Program-made: the position numbers and the translations under genes | Notes under the pieces: model-generated | What the model was told of the DNA's origin: nothing | The model's input: the letters and a program-made list of their open reading frames with translations, nothing else | Databases searched by the model: none | In this document: one piece after another, positions 43,355-52,562 of the stretch | Layout of the letters: every line of letters starts with the position of its first letter | Numbering within the stretch: position 1 is the first letter of the stretch | NCBI RefSeq assembly: GCF_030285665.1 | Contig: NZ_CP127295.1 | Span: forward strand, 8,494,001-8,558,000 | Reading direction: 5' to 3' | DNA length: 64,000 nt | From: Amycolatopsis mongoliensis | GTDB lineage: Bacteria > Actinomycetota > Actinomycetes > Mycobacteriales > Pseudonocardiaceae

Positions 43355-43963
43355 TCAGAAAGCTTCGGCGTAGTCCTCTTCGTGCCGCAGCCGGTTCCGC
43401 ACGGCGACGACCCCCGGGACGGCTTCGGCCAGCCGGACCGCGCGTTCGGCGTCGGCGCCGCCGTGGGCGGTGCCCTCGAGCGTCACCACGCCGTCGTCCA
43501 CGCGCACGGAGAGCGCCCGCTGCGCGCTGGTTTCCCGTTCCACCACCGCCTTGATCTCGGCGTCCGGTCGGACGAACGTGCGCAGTACGTCCGCGCGAGC
43601 AAGAACACCGACCAGCCGGCCCGACCCGTCGACGACGTACAGACGCGGCTGTCTCGCCTGAGCGAGCCGCTGCGCGGCACGTCTGACGGGTTCGTCCGGG
43701 TGGACGGTGGGGACCGGCCGGGTCATGAGTTCCCGCGCGCGCGGCCCGCGTCCGCGGACCCGGCGGTGCGTGCCTCCGCGCCGGAACCGCGCGGGGAGGT
43801 CGGACTCGGCAACCACCCCGATCGGGCGCGACCGGGCGTCGGCCACCGGAACCGCGCCGATGCGGTACCGGTGGAGCAAGGTGGCCAGCTCCGCCGCCGG
43901 GGTGTCCGGGTCGACCGAGACCACCGGCCAGTTCATCAGGTCCGAAACGAGCGGTCCGCGCAT
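43355..43963 (-). CDS. CBS-CBS-BON domain protein
   Basis: 202 aa. Two CBS repeats (VSDLMNWPVVSVDPDTPAAELATLLHRYRIGAVPVAD and ARELMTRPVPTVHPDEPVRRAAQRLAQARQPRLYVVDGSGRLVGVLARADVL) are followed by a BON domain (EIKAVVERET... LSVRVDDGVVTLEGTA). CBS pairs bind adenosyl nucleotides; BON domains contact membranes. CBS proteins such as Hrp1 are in the mycobacterial dormancy regulon. ATG at 43963 is preferred with GGAGG 5 nt upstream. DosR-like boxes lie in the divergent gap. Confidence 0.88.
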   Translation of the reverse strand: MRGPLVSDLMNWPVVSVDPDTPAAELATLLHRYRIGAVPVADARSRPIGVVAESDLPARFRRGGTHRRVRGRGPRARELMTRPVPTVHPDEPVRRAAQRLAQARQPRLYVVDGSGRLVGVLARADVLRTFVRPDAEIKAVVERETSAQRALSVRVDDGVVTLEGTAHGGADAERAVRLAEAVPGVVAVRNRLRHEEDYAEAF

Positions 43964-44043
43964 GCCCACCTCCACCTCGGGTTCCGGCCACCACGTTAGG
44001 CGCTCGCGGCCGGGACCGACGGGGGCCTCGGTCATCGGACGGG

Positions 44044-44057
44044 CGGGCTTTGGTCCT
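44044..44057. promoter_or_regulatory. DosR-like box for CBS-BON gene
   Basis: CGGGCTTTGGTCCT, 10 of 14 positions; 81 bp before the CBS-BON start. Confidence 0.45.
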
Positions 44058-44081
44058 CGGTTCCGCGCGAACCGAGGCGGA

Positions 44082-44095
44082 GAAACGAAAGTCCC
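44082..44095. promoter_or_regulatory. DosR-like box for fusion gene
   Basis: GAAACGAAAGTCCC, 11 of 14 positions with a perfect right half; 83 bp before the phosphoribosyltransferase-hydrolase start. Confidence 0.5.
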
Positions 44096-44178
44096 TTGAC
44101 CAGGTGACGGTCTGCCCTGGTTCGCACGAGGAAACCGGAACACCATCGACGACCCGACCCGCCGCAGGAGGTGCCCCC

Positions 44179-45417
44179 ATGCGGTTCGCCGACCGCGTCA
44201 CCGCCGGCCGTCGCCTCGCCGGGCGGCTGCTCCGGTTCCGGGACGAGGACCCCGTGGTCGTCGGCCTGCCCCGCGGCGGCGTACCGGTCGCGTTCGCCGT
44301 GGCACAGGCCCTGCACGCCCCGCTCGACGTGATCGTGGTCCGCGAGCTCGGGCTGACCGCGGACCAGCTGACGACCGCGGCCGAGGCCGGACAGGCAGAA
44401 CTGCGGCGCCGGGCCGTGCGGCGCCGGGCCGTGCGGGCCCGGGTCCCGCTGAGGGGACGGACCGTGATCGTCGTGGACGACGGCGTGGCCACCGGATCCA
44501 CGGCCCGCGCCGCGTGCCGGGTCGCCAAGGCGCAGGGTGCGGCCCGGGTGGTCCTGGCGGTACCGGTGGCCGCGCCGACGGCCGTCACGGACCTCGCGGC
44601 GAGCGCGGACGAAGTCGTCTGCCTGCAGGCACCGGCGGGCTTCCGCACCGTCGGCCAGTGGTACCGGGACTTCCGGCCGGTCTCCGACGAAGAGGTCGAG
44701 GACCTGCTCCGGCGGGCCGTCGACGACCGGCCGCTGCGGGACGAGGAGGTCACGCTGCTCCAGGCCGCGGTCACGCTGCCCGGGCACCTGACCGTCCCCG
44801 GCGCGCCCACCGGGCTCGTCGTGTTCGCCCACGGCAGCGGGAGCAGCCGGCACAGCCCCCGCAACCAGTACGTCGCCGCGGCCCTGAACCAGGCCGGCCT
44901 GGGCACTCTGCTGTTCGACCTGCTCGCCCCCGGCGAGGAACACGACCGCCGGAAGGTGTTCGACATCCCGTTGCTGGCCGGACGGCTCGCCGAGGCGACG
45001 CGCTGGCTGAGCGCCCAGCCGGAGGCCGCCGGGCTGCCGATCGGGTACTTCGGCGCGAGTACCGGCGCCGCGGCTGCGCTGGTCGCCGCCACGAGACCGG
45101 AAGTCGGCGTCCGCGCGATCGTGTCGCGCGGCGGACGCCCCGACCTGGCCGGCGCGGCGCTGCGCCGGGTACGCACCCCGACGCTGCTGATCGTCGGCGG
45201 AGCCGATGACGTCGTCCTGGGCCTCAACCGGCGCGCCCGCGCCGTCATGCCCGGGGAGACCCGGCTGGCCGTCGTTCCCGGCGCCACCCACCTGTTCGGA
45301 GAACCCGGTGCGCTCGACCGGGTCACCCTCCTCGCCCGCGACTGGTTCACCACCCGTTTCGCCCGCGAGGCACGAGTCTCGACCGCCGCGCGCGCACCGG
45401 GGACCCGTACCGGCTGA
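44179..45417 (+). CDS. phosphoribosyltransferase-alpha/beta hydrolase fusion
   Basis: 412-aa fusion of the Rv0571c type. Residues 1-180 are a type I phosphoribosyltransferase domain with the PRPP motif VIVVDDGVATGST (96-108). Residues about 205-405 are a dienelactone-hydrolase-like domain with Ser294 (FGASTG), Asp343/344 (GGADD) and His371 (PGATHLF). The usual segment after the LG of VVRELG, with a GAIxEGG-like motif, is missing, leaving about 25 residues where relatives have about 60; a 15-bp tandem repeat lies close by. ATG with CAGGAGG upstream. Rv0571c belongs to the DosR regulon. Confidence 0.85.
   Translation: MRFADRVTAGRRLAGRLLRFRDEDPVVVGLPRGGVPVAFAVAQALHAPLDVIVVRELGLTADQLTTAAEAGQAELRRRAVRRRAVRARVPLRGRTVIVVDDGVATGSTARAACRVAKAQGAARVVLAVPVAAPTAVTDLAASADEVVCLQAPAGFRTVGQWYRDFRPVSDEEVEDLLRRAVDDRPLRDEEVTLLQAAVTLPGHLTVPGAPTGLVVFAHGSGSSRHSPRNQYVAAALNQAGLGTLLFDLLAPGEEHDRRKVFDIPLLAGRLAEATRWLSAQPEAAGLPIGYFGASTGAAAALVAATRPEVGVRAIVSRGGRPDLAGAALRRVRTPTLLIVGGADDVVLGLNRRARAVMPGETRLAVVPGATHLFGEPGALDRVTLLARDWFTTRFAREARVSTAARAPGTRTG
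44404..44433 (+). repeat. 15-bp tandem duplication in coding sequence
   Basis: CGGCGCCGGGCCGTG occurs twice head to tail, encoding RRRAV-RRRAV in the phosphoribosyltransferase domain, next to the apparent internal deletion. Confidence 0.9.
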
Positions 45418-45448
45418 ACTGGTGCGCGCACCAGGAAAGGAGGAACTG

Positions 45449-45769
45449 ATGGCCGACAGCCACACTCCCACGACCCGCCGTGAACGGGCGGAGAGAGACG
45501 TCGCGGCGCTCGGCCGGTGCCGCGAGGAGCACCTGCTCCTGCGTGTGCGCTGCCAGGCCGGCCACGACGTGGCCGCCGTCTACGGCACGGTCCACGGCCC
45601 GGTCTTCGTGTCGCGGGCCGCCCACCGCGGGGCGGAACACGTCGACGCGCTCGACGGGAACGGTGAAGACCTGATTCCGGCGTGGTGTGCCTGCGGCACC
45701 CGCCGGATCTCCCGGTCGGCCCTGCTGCGGCGGTTCGCCTACCACGAAAGAACCCTCGTCCTGATCTGA
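45449..45769 (+). CDS. small Cys-containing protein of unknown function
   Basis: 106-aa protein. It has a Cys-x-x-G-H type element (RCQAGHDVAAVYGT) and a late CACG motif (IPAWCACGTRRIS), which could bind zinc. The ending RRFAYHERTLVLI is hydrophobic. No family recognised. ATG with AGGAGG 6 nt upstream, 31 bp after the fusion gene, so probably same operon. Confidence 0.7.
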   Translation: MADSHTPTTRRERAERDVAALGRCREEHLLLRVRCQAGHDVAAVYGTVHGPVFVSRAAHRGAEHVDALDGNGEDLIPAWCACGTRRISRSALLRRFAYHERTLVLI

Positions 45770-45841
45770 CCCGAACCGGACCTCGGCCGCCGGTACCCGC
45801 TGTGGGCCTCCCCGTTCCCTGATCCGACGGAGATGATGACG

Positions 45842-46726
45842 ATGACCGCGGAAGCCGGCCCGGATTTCCATCCGGAGTACTACGGTCCGGTAGAGCAACA
45901 GCCACTCGAGACCGGCCCCTTCGCCGCACCTCCGCCGCCGCGGGTGCGAAGACGACGCCGGCCGATGATGCTCGCCGTGATCCTGACGGCCGTGGTGTTC
46001 GGCGCCGCCGGCGGCACGATCGCCCAGATCGTCGCCTCGCACTTCACCGGAGCGGCCGGCACCACGGTGACGGTCGAGCCCGCACAGCGGCTGACCGGCA
46101 CCTCGCTCGACGTGGCGACGATCGCCGCCCAGGTCGAGCCGTCCGTGGTGAACCTCGCGGTCACGACCTCCCTCGGCCGGGCGGCCGGCACCGGAATCAT
46201 CCTGACCTCCGACGGCTCGGTGGTCACCAACGCCCACGTGGTCATCGGCGCCACGAGCGTCTCGGTCACGCGCGCCGGATCGACCACGGACCTGCCCGCC
46301 GTCGTCATCGCCGCCGACCGCGGTGCCGACATCGCGTTGCTGCGCATCAACGGTGCCGGCGGACTTCCCGCGGCCCGGCTGGCCGACTCCGACAGCGCCA
46401 AGGTCGGTGACGACGTCGTCGCGATCGGCAACGCGCTGGACCTCGGCGCCGTTCCGTCGGTGACCCGCGGCGTGATTTCCGGGCTGGACCGCTCCCTGCC
46501 CGGCACCGAGACCGACCTCGCGGGGTTGCTGCAAACCGATGCCGCGATCAGCTCGGGCAACTCCGGCGGCCCACTGCTCAACGCGGCGGGACAGGTGATC
46601 GGCGTGGTCACGGCGGCGGTCACCAGCAACCACGCGACCACAGCCGAAGCGGTGAACTTCGCCATCCCGATCAACGACGCGCTGCAGGTGCTGAAGGGGT
46701 TCGGTGTCACCGTTCAAGGCGGCTGA
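45842..46726 (+). CDS. membrane-anchored trypsin-like serine protease (HtrA type, no PDZ)
   Basis: 294-aa protein. A Pro-rich N terminus, RRRRR, one transmembrane helix (residues about 41-62), then an S1C protease domain with His132 (TNAHVV), Asp163 (ADIALLRI) and Ser241 (SSGNSGGPLL). The C-terminal PDZ domain of typical HtrA/DegP is absent. It should face the outside of the membrane and degrade or sense misfolded exported proteins. In-frame ATGs at 45833 and 45836 are alternatives; 45842 is best spaced from GGAG. Confidence 0.9.
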   Translation: MTAEAGPDFHPEYYGPVEQQPLETGPFAAPPPPRVRRRRRPMMLAVILTAVVFGAAGGTIAQIVASHFTGAAGTTVTVEPAQRLTGTSLDVATIAAQVEPSVVNLAVTTSLGRAAGTGIILTSDGSVVTNAHVVIGATSVSVTRAGSTTDLPAVVIAADRGADIALLRINGAGGLPAARLADSDSAKVGDDVVAIGNALDLGAVPSVTRGVISGLDRSLPGTETDLAGLLQTDAAISSGNSGGPLLNAAGQVIGVVTAAVTSNHATTAEAVNFAIPINDALQVLKGFGVTVQGG

Positions 46727-46915
46727 CCGGGAACAAGCCGCTGAAAAGTCCGGACGACCGAACTGGCGCTTCCCCCTTGACGAATTCGGCCCGGGCTGCT
46801 CGGCTGAGGTGGCGGGCGACGCGCGGCCCGCCCGCGGTCGACCGTCTGCCGAGGCGTGGCGCGCGCACGACCCTCGTGGCGAGGACCAGTGAGGGATGAG
46901 TGTCGAGGTGACCTG

Positions 46916-47356
46916 ATGCATCCAGAAGACCTGACGCAGGCAGAGCAACGGGTTGCCCCACGGTCATTCCGCGCGTCACCCGGTCCGCGCTGCCTCTACT
47001 GCGGTGAACCGTGCCCCGCCGGCGATGTCCAAGGGGCTTTGGTGCCGGATTCTTCGGTGATCGATCCGATCTTCTTTTCCCTGGACGGCCAGCGGTACGT
47101 CAACGCCTGCTGTCCTGAGCACCTGGCGGCACTGATCGACCACGCCCGGTCGAGCTGGTCGATCGCCGAGCTGTGGTTCGGCCGCCTGTGCCGTGCCAGC
47201 AAACAGCCCGGAATGCGGGACGCCGACATGGACCAACTCCGCGCCAGGGCACGGTTGTCGCCGGACGACCTCGAGGCCGCGCTCGCCTGGAATGCCGGGC
47301 AGACCGAGCCGATGCTGACCCTGCCGGGCGGCCAGATCCTGCCTTTGAGTCGGTAA
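46916..47356 (+). CDS. zinc-ribbon-like hypothetical protein
   Basis: 146-aa protein. [12 protein letters not shown] and [17 protein letters not shown] provide CxxC plus CC..H ligands, a probable zinc knuckle. The rest is helical ([44 protein letters not shown]). No family recognised. ATG at 46916 follows AGGTG by 6 nt. It precedes the aldehyde dehydrogenase by 200 bp that carry several DosR-like boxes. Confidence 0.7.
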   Translation: MHPEDLTQAEQRVAPRSFRASPGPRCLYCGEPCPAGDVQGALVPDSSVIDPIFFSLDGQRYVNACCPEHLAALIDHARSSWSIAELWFGRLCRASKQPGMRDADMDQLRARARLSPDDLEAALAWNAGQTEPMLTLPGGQILPLSR

Positions 47357-47386
47357 CGAGCTGTCTCGGCCCCTACGCACCGGTTC

Positions 47387-47400
47387 GGGACTTTCGGCCC
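47387..47400. promoter_or_regulatory. DosR-like box, strongest match
   Basis: GGGACTTTCGGCCC within TTCGGGACTTTCGGCCCCGG; 12 of 14 consensus positions and nearly identical to the known GGGGACTTTTGGCCCT variant. It lies 160 bp before the aldehyde dehydrogenase start. Confidence 0.65.
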
Positions 47401-47453
47401 CGGCCTCCCTGCCCCCGCCTCCGTGAGATCCCGCCCGGCGTGACCGTCGACAC

Positions 47454-47489
47454 AGGACTTGGTGCCCGTGCGCCAAGGACTTTCAGCTC
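47454..47489. promoter_or_regulatory. two weaker DosR-like sites in tandem
   Basis: AGGACTTGGTGCCC (47454-47467) and AGGACTTTCAGCTC (47476-47489) each match 9 of 14 positions and share AGGACTT, 22 bp apart; the second lies 70 bp before the aldehyde dehydrogenase start. Confidence 0.45.
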
Positions 47490-47559
47490 TCCATCGCCGC
47501 GACGGTGCGGTGTTCAGTGGCCCGTGAGCGCCGGGCTACGACAAGGCGAGGAGAGGCCC

Positions 47560-49080
47560 ATGCAGTACACGCCACCGGGACGACCGGACAGCATCGTCGC
47601 CGTGGAACCGCGGTACGAGAACTTCATCGGGGGCAAGTGGCCGGCTCCCGCGGCCGGGCAGTACCGGGTCAACCGGTCACCGGCGACCGCACAGCCGATC
47701 ACCGAAGTCGCCCAGTCGACCCCGGAGGACGTCGAGTCCGCGTTGGACGCCGCGCACGAGGCGAAGGACGCCTGGGGTGAGGCGTCCGCGACCGAACGCG
47801 CCGCCGTGCTCACGGCGATCGCCGACGCGGTCGAAGCGAACGCGGAGATGCTGGCGGTCGCGGAAAGCTGGGAGAACGGCAAACCGGTCCGGGAAACCCT
47901 CAACGCCGATGTCCCGCTCGTGGCCGACCACTTCCGGTACTTCGCCGCCGCCGCGCGGTCCGAAGAGGGCCGGACCACCGAGATCGACAAGGACCTGGTC
48001 GCCTACCACTTCCGCGAACCGCTCGGTGTGGTCGGGCAGATCATCCCGTTCAACTTCCCGCTGCTGATGGCGGCGTGGAAGCTCGCCCCCGCGCTGGCGG
48101 CCGGGAACTGCTCGGTGCTCAAGCCGGCCTCGCCGACCCCGTGGTCGATCCTCAAGCTGATGGAAGTGATCCAGCACGTCGTCCCGCCGGGCGTGATCAA
48201 CGTGGTCAACGGACCGGGTGGCGAAATCGGCCGCGCGCTGGCGACCAGCCCGCGGATCGCGAAGATCGGGTTCACCGGTGAGACCGTGACGGGCCGGCTG
48301 ATCATGCAGTACGCCGCCCAGAACCTCATCCCGTCCACCGTGGAGCTGGGCGGCAAGTCGCCGAACATCTTCTTCGCCGACGTCATGGCCCACGACGACG
48401 AATTCCTGGACAAGGCCGTCGAAGGGCTCGTGCTGTACGCGTTCAACAAGGGCGAGGTGTGCACCTGCCCGTCGCGCGCGCTGGTCCAGGCCGACATCTA
48501 CGACGAGTTCATGGCCCGGGCACTCGACCGGATCGCCGCGATCAAGCAGGGCAACCCGCTCGACACCGACACCCAGCTCGGCGCCCAGGTCTCCGCCCAG
48601 CAGCTGGAGAAGATCACCTCCTACGTCGAGATCGGCCGGGAAGAAGGCGCGAAGGTCCTCATCGGCGGCCAGCGCGCCCACGTCGGCGGCGAGTTCGACG
48701 AGGGCTACTACTTCCAGCCCACCGTCCTCGAAGGACACAACAAGATGCGCGTGTTCCAGGAGGAGATCTTCGGACCGGTGCTCGCGGTCACCAGGTTCAC
48801 CGACGAGGCCGACGCGCTGGCGATCGCCAACGACACGCTCTACGGCCTGGGTGCGGGCGTGTGGACCCGCGACGGCAACCGCGCCTACCGGATGGGCCGG
48901 CGGATCAAGGCCGGTCGCGTGTGGACGAACTGCTACCACCAGTACCCGGCGGGTGCGGCGTTCGGCGGCTACAAGATCTCCGGGATCGGGCGGGAGAACC
49001 ACCGCATGATGCTGGACCACTACAGCCAGACCAAGAACCTCCTGGTCAGCTACGGCACCGCACCGCTCGGCCTGTTCTAG
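47560..49080 (+). CDS. NAD-dependent aldehyde dehydrogenase
   Basis: 506-aa ALDH of the acetaldehyde/AldB-ExaC branch. [28 protein letters not shown] (oxyanion Asn), [12 protein letters not shown] (NAD), [12 protein letters not shown] (general-base Glu) and GEVCTCPSR (catalytic Cys) are intact. Full length, ends LGLF. A DUF779 protein follows directly, which is typical of this branch. ATG with GGAGAGG upstream. Three DosR-like boxes precede it. Confidence 0.95.
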   Translation: MQYTPPGRPDSIVAVEPRYENFIGGKWPAPAAGQYRVNRSPATAQPITEVAQSTPEDVESALDAAHEAKDAWGEASATERAAVLTAIADAVEANAEMLAVAESWENGKPVRETLNADVPLVADHFRYFAAAARSEEGRTTEIDKDLVAYHFREPLGVVGQIIPFNFPLLMAAWKLAPALAAGNCSVLKPASPTPWSILKLMEVIQHVVPPGVINVVNGPGGEIGRALATSPRIAKIGFTGETVTGRLIMQYAAQNLIPSTVELGGKSPNIFFADVMAHDDEFLDKAVEGLVLYAFNKGEVCTCPSRALVQADIYDEFMARALDRIAAIKQGNPLDTDTQLGAQVSAQQLEKITSYVEIGREEGAKVLIGGQRAHVGGEFDEGYYFQPTVLEGHNKMRVFQEEIFGPVLAVTRFTDEADALAIANDTLYGLGAGVWTRDGNRAYRMGRRIKAGRVWTNCYHQYPAGAAFGGYKISGIGRENHRMMLDHYSQTKNLLVSYGTAPLGLF

Positions 49081-49110
49081 GGCGGCGCTTCTGAGGTCCG
49101 CTGGCCGGGG

Positions 49111-49156
49111 GTCGTGAGTGAGAAACCGTGTTCTAACGCTGTTTCTCACTCACGAC
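49111..49156. repeat. 16-bp perfect hairpin between ALDH and DUF779 genes
   Basis: GTCGTGAGTGAGAAAC (49111-49126) and its exact complement (49141-49156) around 14 bases that can pair further (GTGTT/AACGC). No T-run. It resembles the other long intergenic palindromes. Confidence 0.85.
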
Positions 49157-49184
49157 AAGCCGCGACACCAGGCAGGAGGAGCCG

Positions 49185-49535
49185 ATGACCACGCCCCGGA
49201 GCGAGCGGGTCACCGCCACGCCGGCGGCGCGCGACGCGATCTCCGCGTTGCGCGCCGCCCGCGGCCCGGTGATGTTCGTCCAGTCGGGTGGGTGCTGTGG
49301 CGGCAGCGTCCCGATGTGCTTCCCGGCCAAGGAGTTCCTCGTCGGTGCCGGCGACGTGCTGCTCGGCGAGATCGACGGTGCGCCCTTCTACCTCGACAGC
49401 CGGCTCGACGAAGCCTGGGGGCACGGCAGCTACGTCCTCGACGTCGCGGACGGTGACCCCGATGGCTTCTCCCTGCCCGCCGGACCCCGTCGCCACTTCG
49501 TCACCCGCGTCCACCTCGACCGGAGCGTTTCCTGA
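49185..49535 (+). CDS. DUF779-family protein
   Basis: 116-aa protein. FVQSGGCCGGSVPMCFPAKEF (three Cys) and GAPFYLDSRLDEAWGHGSYVLDVADGDPDGFSLP are the DUF779 hallmarks. DUF779 genes regularly follow aldehyde or alcohol dehydrogenases, and the Cys-rich patch suggests a metal or redox role with the ALDH. ATG with CAGGAGG 6 nt upstream; a hairpin separates it from the ALDH gene. Confidence 0.9.
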   Translation: MTTPRSERVTATPAARDAISALRAARGPVMFVQSGGCCGGSVPMCFPAKEFLVGAGDVLLGEIDGAPFYLDSRLDEAWGHGSYVLDVADGDPDGFSLPAGPRRHFVTRVHLDRSVS

Positions 49536-49645
49536 AAGCCGCTGTCGACACCGAGTTCGGCGGCTGACGAGAAACCCGTTGGCGAACCACGGCGAACACC
49601 GCTAGCCTGCCGGGAGCCGTGCGAGAGACCGAGGAGGTGGTACCC

Positions 49646-49696
49646 GTGAACGTAGCGACATGGGTGCTCCCCTGCGGGGTCACGGTCGGGCGATAG
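49646..49696 (+). CDS. 16-aa putative leader peptide
   Basis: GTG follows GAGGAGG by 9 nt and encodes VNVATWVLPCGVTVGR, stop at 49694-49696, 45 bp before the next gene. A strong ribosome site in front of so short an ORF suggests a regulatory leader. A CCCCTGCGGGG hairpin lies inside it. Unproven. Confidence 0.35.
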   Translation: MNVATWVLPCGVTVGR

Positions 49697-49741
49697 GTCG
49701 TCCGGGAGCGCCGTTCACCAGCACTCCCGAAAGGCACCACC

Positions 49742-50473
49742 ATGCGGTTCACTTCCGAACAGCGCCTCGACGACGGCGTCCTCGAACGCGGATTCACCCT
49801 CGGCGAGGTTCCCGGCATCCTGTGGACGCCCGGATCCCGGTCCGCGCCGGCGCCGCTGATCCTGATGGGCCACCCCGGCGGCCTGCACAAGATGTACCCC
49901 CGGCTCGCGGCCCGGGCCCGGCACGCCGCGGCGGAGGGCTACGCCACGGCGACCATCGAACTCCCCGGGAGCGGTGACCGGCCCCCGCTCCCCGCCGTGG
50001 ACGAGGCCCGGGCCGACCTGCGCCGGGCACTGCAGGCCGGCGAGCCGGTCGCCGACGAAGTCGTCGAGCGGCTCATTCTCCCGCTGGTCGACCAGGCGGT
50101 CCCGGAATGGCGGGCCACCCTGGACGCCCTCTTGGACCTGCCCGGGATCGGCGGCCCGGTCGGGTTCGCGGGCGGGGTGATCGCCGTCGCCGTCCGGCTG
50201 GCGGTGGTCGAGCCGCGCATCGCGGCCGCCCTGCTGTTCGCCGGGAGTTACGTGCCCCGCGCCATGGTCGACCAGGCCCGGCAGGTCACCATTCCGCTGC
50301 TGGTCCTGCTGCAGTGGGACGACGAAGGAAACGACCGGCAGCTGGCTCTGGACCTGTTCGACGCGTTCGGCTCGAAGGAGAAGACGCTGCACGCCAACAT
50401 GGGCGGGCACACCGGCGTCCCGCAGTCCGAGGGGGACGCCGGGAACTGGTTCTTCGGCCGGCACCTGAGGTGA
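49742..50473 (+). CDS. alpha/beta hydrolase-fold protein lacking the usual nucleophile
   Basis: 243-aa protein with a dienelactone-hydrolase-like layout: PLILMGHPGGLHKM (oxyanion strand), ATIELPGSGDRPP, and a late NMGGHTGVP with a His. At the nucleophile elbow the sequence is VGFAGGVI, where GxSxG is expected, so the Ser is replaced by Ala. It may be a non-enzymatic paralogue or use another residue. ATG immediately follows a purine-poor leader. Confidence 0.8.
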   Translation: MRFTSEQRLDDGVLERGFTLGEVPGILWTPGSRSAPAPLILMGHPGGLHKMYPRLAARARHAAAEGYATATIELPGSGDRPPLPAVDEARADLRRALQAGEPVADEVVERLILPLVDQAVPEWRATLDALLDLPGIGGPVGFAGGVIAVAVRLAVVEPRIAAALLFAGSYVPRAMVDQARQVTIPLLVLLQWDDEGNDRQLALDLFDAFGSKEKTLHANMGGHTGVPQSEGDAGNWFFGRHLR

Positions 50474-50501
50474 GGCACGGACGGTAGGCGGTGTCGCGGC
50501 G

Positions 50502-51794
50502 TCACGCCAGCACGAAGTAGCGCAGCCAGAGGTAGGGCGCCGCGACGAGCACCGTGATCGCCGTGACGATCGCGCCCTTCTTGGTGAACTCCCAGAACGA
50601 GATGGGTGAGCCGGAGCGGGCGGCGATGCCGAGCATCACGACGTTCGCGCTGGCGCCGACGGCGGTCATGTTGCCGCCGAAGTCCGCGCCGATCGCCAGC
50701 GACCACCACAACGCCTCGGAGTGCGCCGGGTCCGGGATGTCGTGGGTGAGCGCCAGCACGAGCGGGCTCATCGTGGCCACGTAGGGGATGTTGTCGATGA
50801 CACCGGACAGCAGCGCGGAGACGCCCAGGATGAGCATGACCGCGAGCAGGGCGTCGCCGCCGGTGGCGTCGGCGGCCAGCCGGGCGAGCGTCCCGATCAC
50901 GCCGGTCTTGACCAGCGCGCCGATCATGATGAACAGCCCGGCGAAGAACAGCAGCGTCTCCCACTCCACCCCGGCCAGGTACTGCTTCGGCTCGGTTCCC
51001 GAGATCAGCACCAGCACGCCCGCACCGAGCAGGGCGACGACCGACGGCTCGATGTGGATCAGCGAGTGCAGCACGAACGCGGCCAGCACGGCCAGCAGCA
51101 CGGCCCCGGACTTGAGCAGCAGCTTCGGTTTCTGGATCGCCTCGCGCTCGTTCAGCGCCATGACGTCGGCCACCCGCGCCGGATCGACGGCGAAGGAACC
51201 CCGGAACAGCCGGGGCAGCACCAGCGTGAACACGACCAGCTCGATTGCCACGATCGGCGCCAGGTTGACCAGGAAGTCGTTGAACGCCAGCCCGGCGCGG
51301 CTGCCGATGATGATGTTCGGCGGATCACCGATCAGGGTCGCCGTGCCCCCGAGGTTGGAGGCGAAGACCTCGGCGATGAGGAACGGCGCCGGCTTGATGT
51401 CGAGCCGGTCGCAGACCAGCAGCGTGACCGGGGCGATCAGCAGCACCGTCGTCACGTTGTCCAGGAAGGCCGACGCCACCGCGGTGATCAGCGACAGCAG
51501 GATCATGACGCGCAGCGGGGATCCCTTGGCGCGCTTGGCCGCCCAGATCGCCACGTACTCGAAGACCCCGGTCCGCCGCAGGATCCCGACGATGATCATC
51601 ATGCCGAGCAGCAGGAAGACGACGTTCCAGTCGACACCGGTGTCCTCGGAGAAGAACGCGTCGTCCGACCCGCTGATCCCCAGCGCCAGCACCACCCCGG
51701 CGCCGCCGAGCGCGGCGGTCATCTTCGGGATCTTCTCGGTCGCGATGAAGAGGTAGGCGACCACGAAGACGGTGACGGCGACGGCCGTGTTCAC
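50502..51794 (-). CDS. ArsB/NhaD-family ion transporter
   Basis: 430-aa membrane protein with about eleven helices. [64 protein letters not shown] and the inverted-repeat second half ([35 protein letters not shown]) are typical of the ArsB/CitM/NhaD superfamily. It may export arsenite or exchange Na+/H+. It is not adjacent to ars regulators; a CBS protein directly upstream probably modulates it. Confidence 0.9.
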   Translation of the reverse strand: MNTAVAVTVFVVAYLFIATEKIPKMTAALGGAGVVLALGISGSDDAFFSEDTGVDWNVVFLLLGMMIIVGILRRTGVFEYVAIWAAKRAKGSPLRVMILLSLITAVASAFLDNVTTVLLIAPVTLLVCDRLDIKPAPFLIAEVFASNLGGTATLIGDPPNIIIGSRAGLAFNDFLVNLAPIVAIELVVFTLVLPRLFRGSFAVDPARVADVMALNEREAIQKPKLLLKSGAVLLAVLAAFVLHSLIHIEPSVVALLGAGVLVLISGTEPKQYLAGVEWETLLFFAGLFIMIGALVKTGVIGTLARLAADATGGDALLAVMLILGVSALLSGVIDNIPYVATMSPLVLALTHDIPDPAHSEALWWSLAIGADFGGNMTAVGASANVVMLGIAARSGSPISFWEFTKKGAIVTAITVLVAAPYLWLRYFVLA

Positions 51795-51816
51795 GACACC
51801 ACCGCCCCGGCCGCCG

Positions 51817-52263
51817 TCAGCGCGGGGTCAAGGCCAGCTCCAGGAGCCGGGAGGCGGAGATGACGCCGAGCAGGGTCCGGCCTTCCATGACCGCGACCAG
51901 CGGGCAGCGCAGCCGGGCCATCATGGCGGCGACCTCGATGATGGTGTCGTCGGCGTTCACCCGGGGCAGCTCCGTGGCTTCCTCGGGCAGCAGCGACCGG
52001 ACGGTCTTGCCACCCAGCTTGTCGACGACCCGGTCGGCCATCGACTCGTCGAGCACGCCCGCCAGCGAAGGGTCGTCGCGCACGTAGCCGGGCACCAGGA
52101 ACTGCACCACCTCCGAGGCCGGCAGCACCGACTGCGGGCAGCCCGTCCGGTCGGTCACGACCAGGCCGGGCAGCCGCCGCTCGGCCAGCAGCCGTGCCGC
52201 GTCGAGGGCGTCGGAATCCAGTTCGACGACCGGGTACTCCTCGGCCATCTGGGCGGCGTGCAT
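51817..52263 (-). CDS. CBS-domain pair protein
   Basis: 148-aa protein with two CBS motifs ([27 protein letters not shown] and [43 protein letters not shown]). CBS pairs sense ATP/AMP-type ligands. It lies 22 bp upstream of the ArsB/NhaD transporter on the same strand and likely regulates it. Start at 52263 or at an in-frame ATG 18 bases earlier; neither has a clear ribosome site. Confidence 0.85.
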   Translation of the reverse strand: MHAAQMAEEYPVVELDSDALDAARLLAERRLPGLVVTDRTGCPQSVLPASEVVQFLVPGYVRDDPSLAGVLDESMADRVVDKLGGKTVRSLLPEEATELPRVNADDTIIEVAAMMARLRCPLVAVMEGRTLLGVISASRLLELALTPR

Positions 52264-52459
52264 CGGCCCAGCGTACGACATCCACGGCGGGAGCGCCGGA
52301 GTTCACGGCGCCGGTGGTGGAGCTGAGCGCCATCGGACTCCCCGCGGTCGGTTCGGCCGCCCGCCGTCCGGGTCGGACGCGGACCGGCCGACCAGACTTC
52401 CCGGCACTCCTCGCGTAAAGATGCCGCAAAGACCGTCCCGGGGCAACTCGGGCGCGGCG

Positions 52460-52478
52460 GCTGTCCACTGAGGACAGC
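52460..52478. promoter_or_regulatory. inverted repeat upstream of ABC exporter
   Basis: GCTGTCC-ACTGA-GGACAGC, a perfect 7-bp repeat 85 bp before the ABC ATPase start. A plausible operator for a dimeric regulator; none is encoded next to it. Confidence 0.45.
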
Positions 52479-52562
52479 ACGGTCGCCGGCAGGGGTAGGA
52501 TGGCCCGCGGAGAGCCGGGAAGCCTGGTCGGCGCGAGGTGCCCACGCGCGAAAGAGGCTTCC

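Noticed and set aside
44012..44027. GGGACC...GGGGGCC near the CBS-BON gene as a DosR-like box
   Set aside because: The second half-site does not fit at the required spacing.
45777..45790. CGGACCTCGGCCGC as a DosR-like box for the protease
   Set aside because: Only 8 of 14 positions match and the half-sites are weak; kept out of the feature list.
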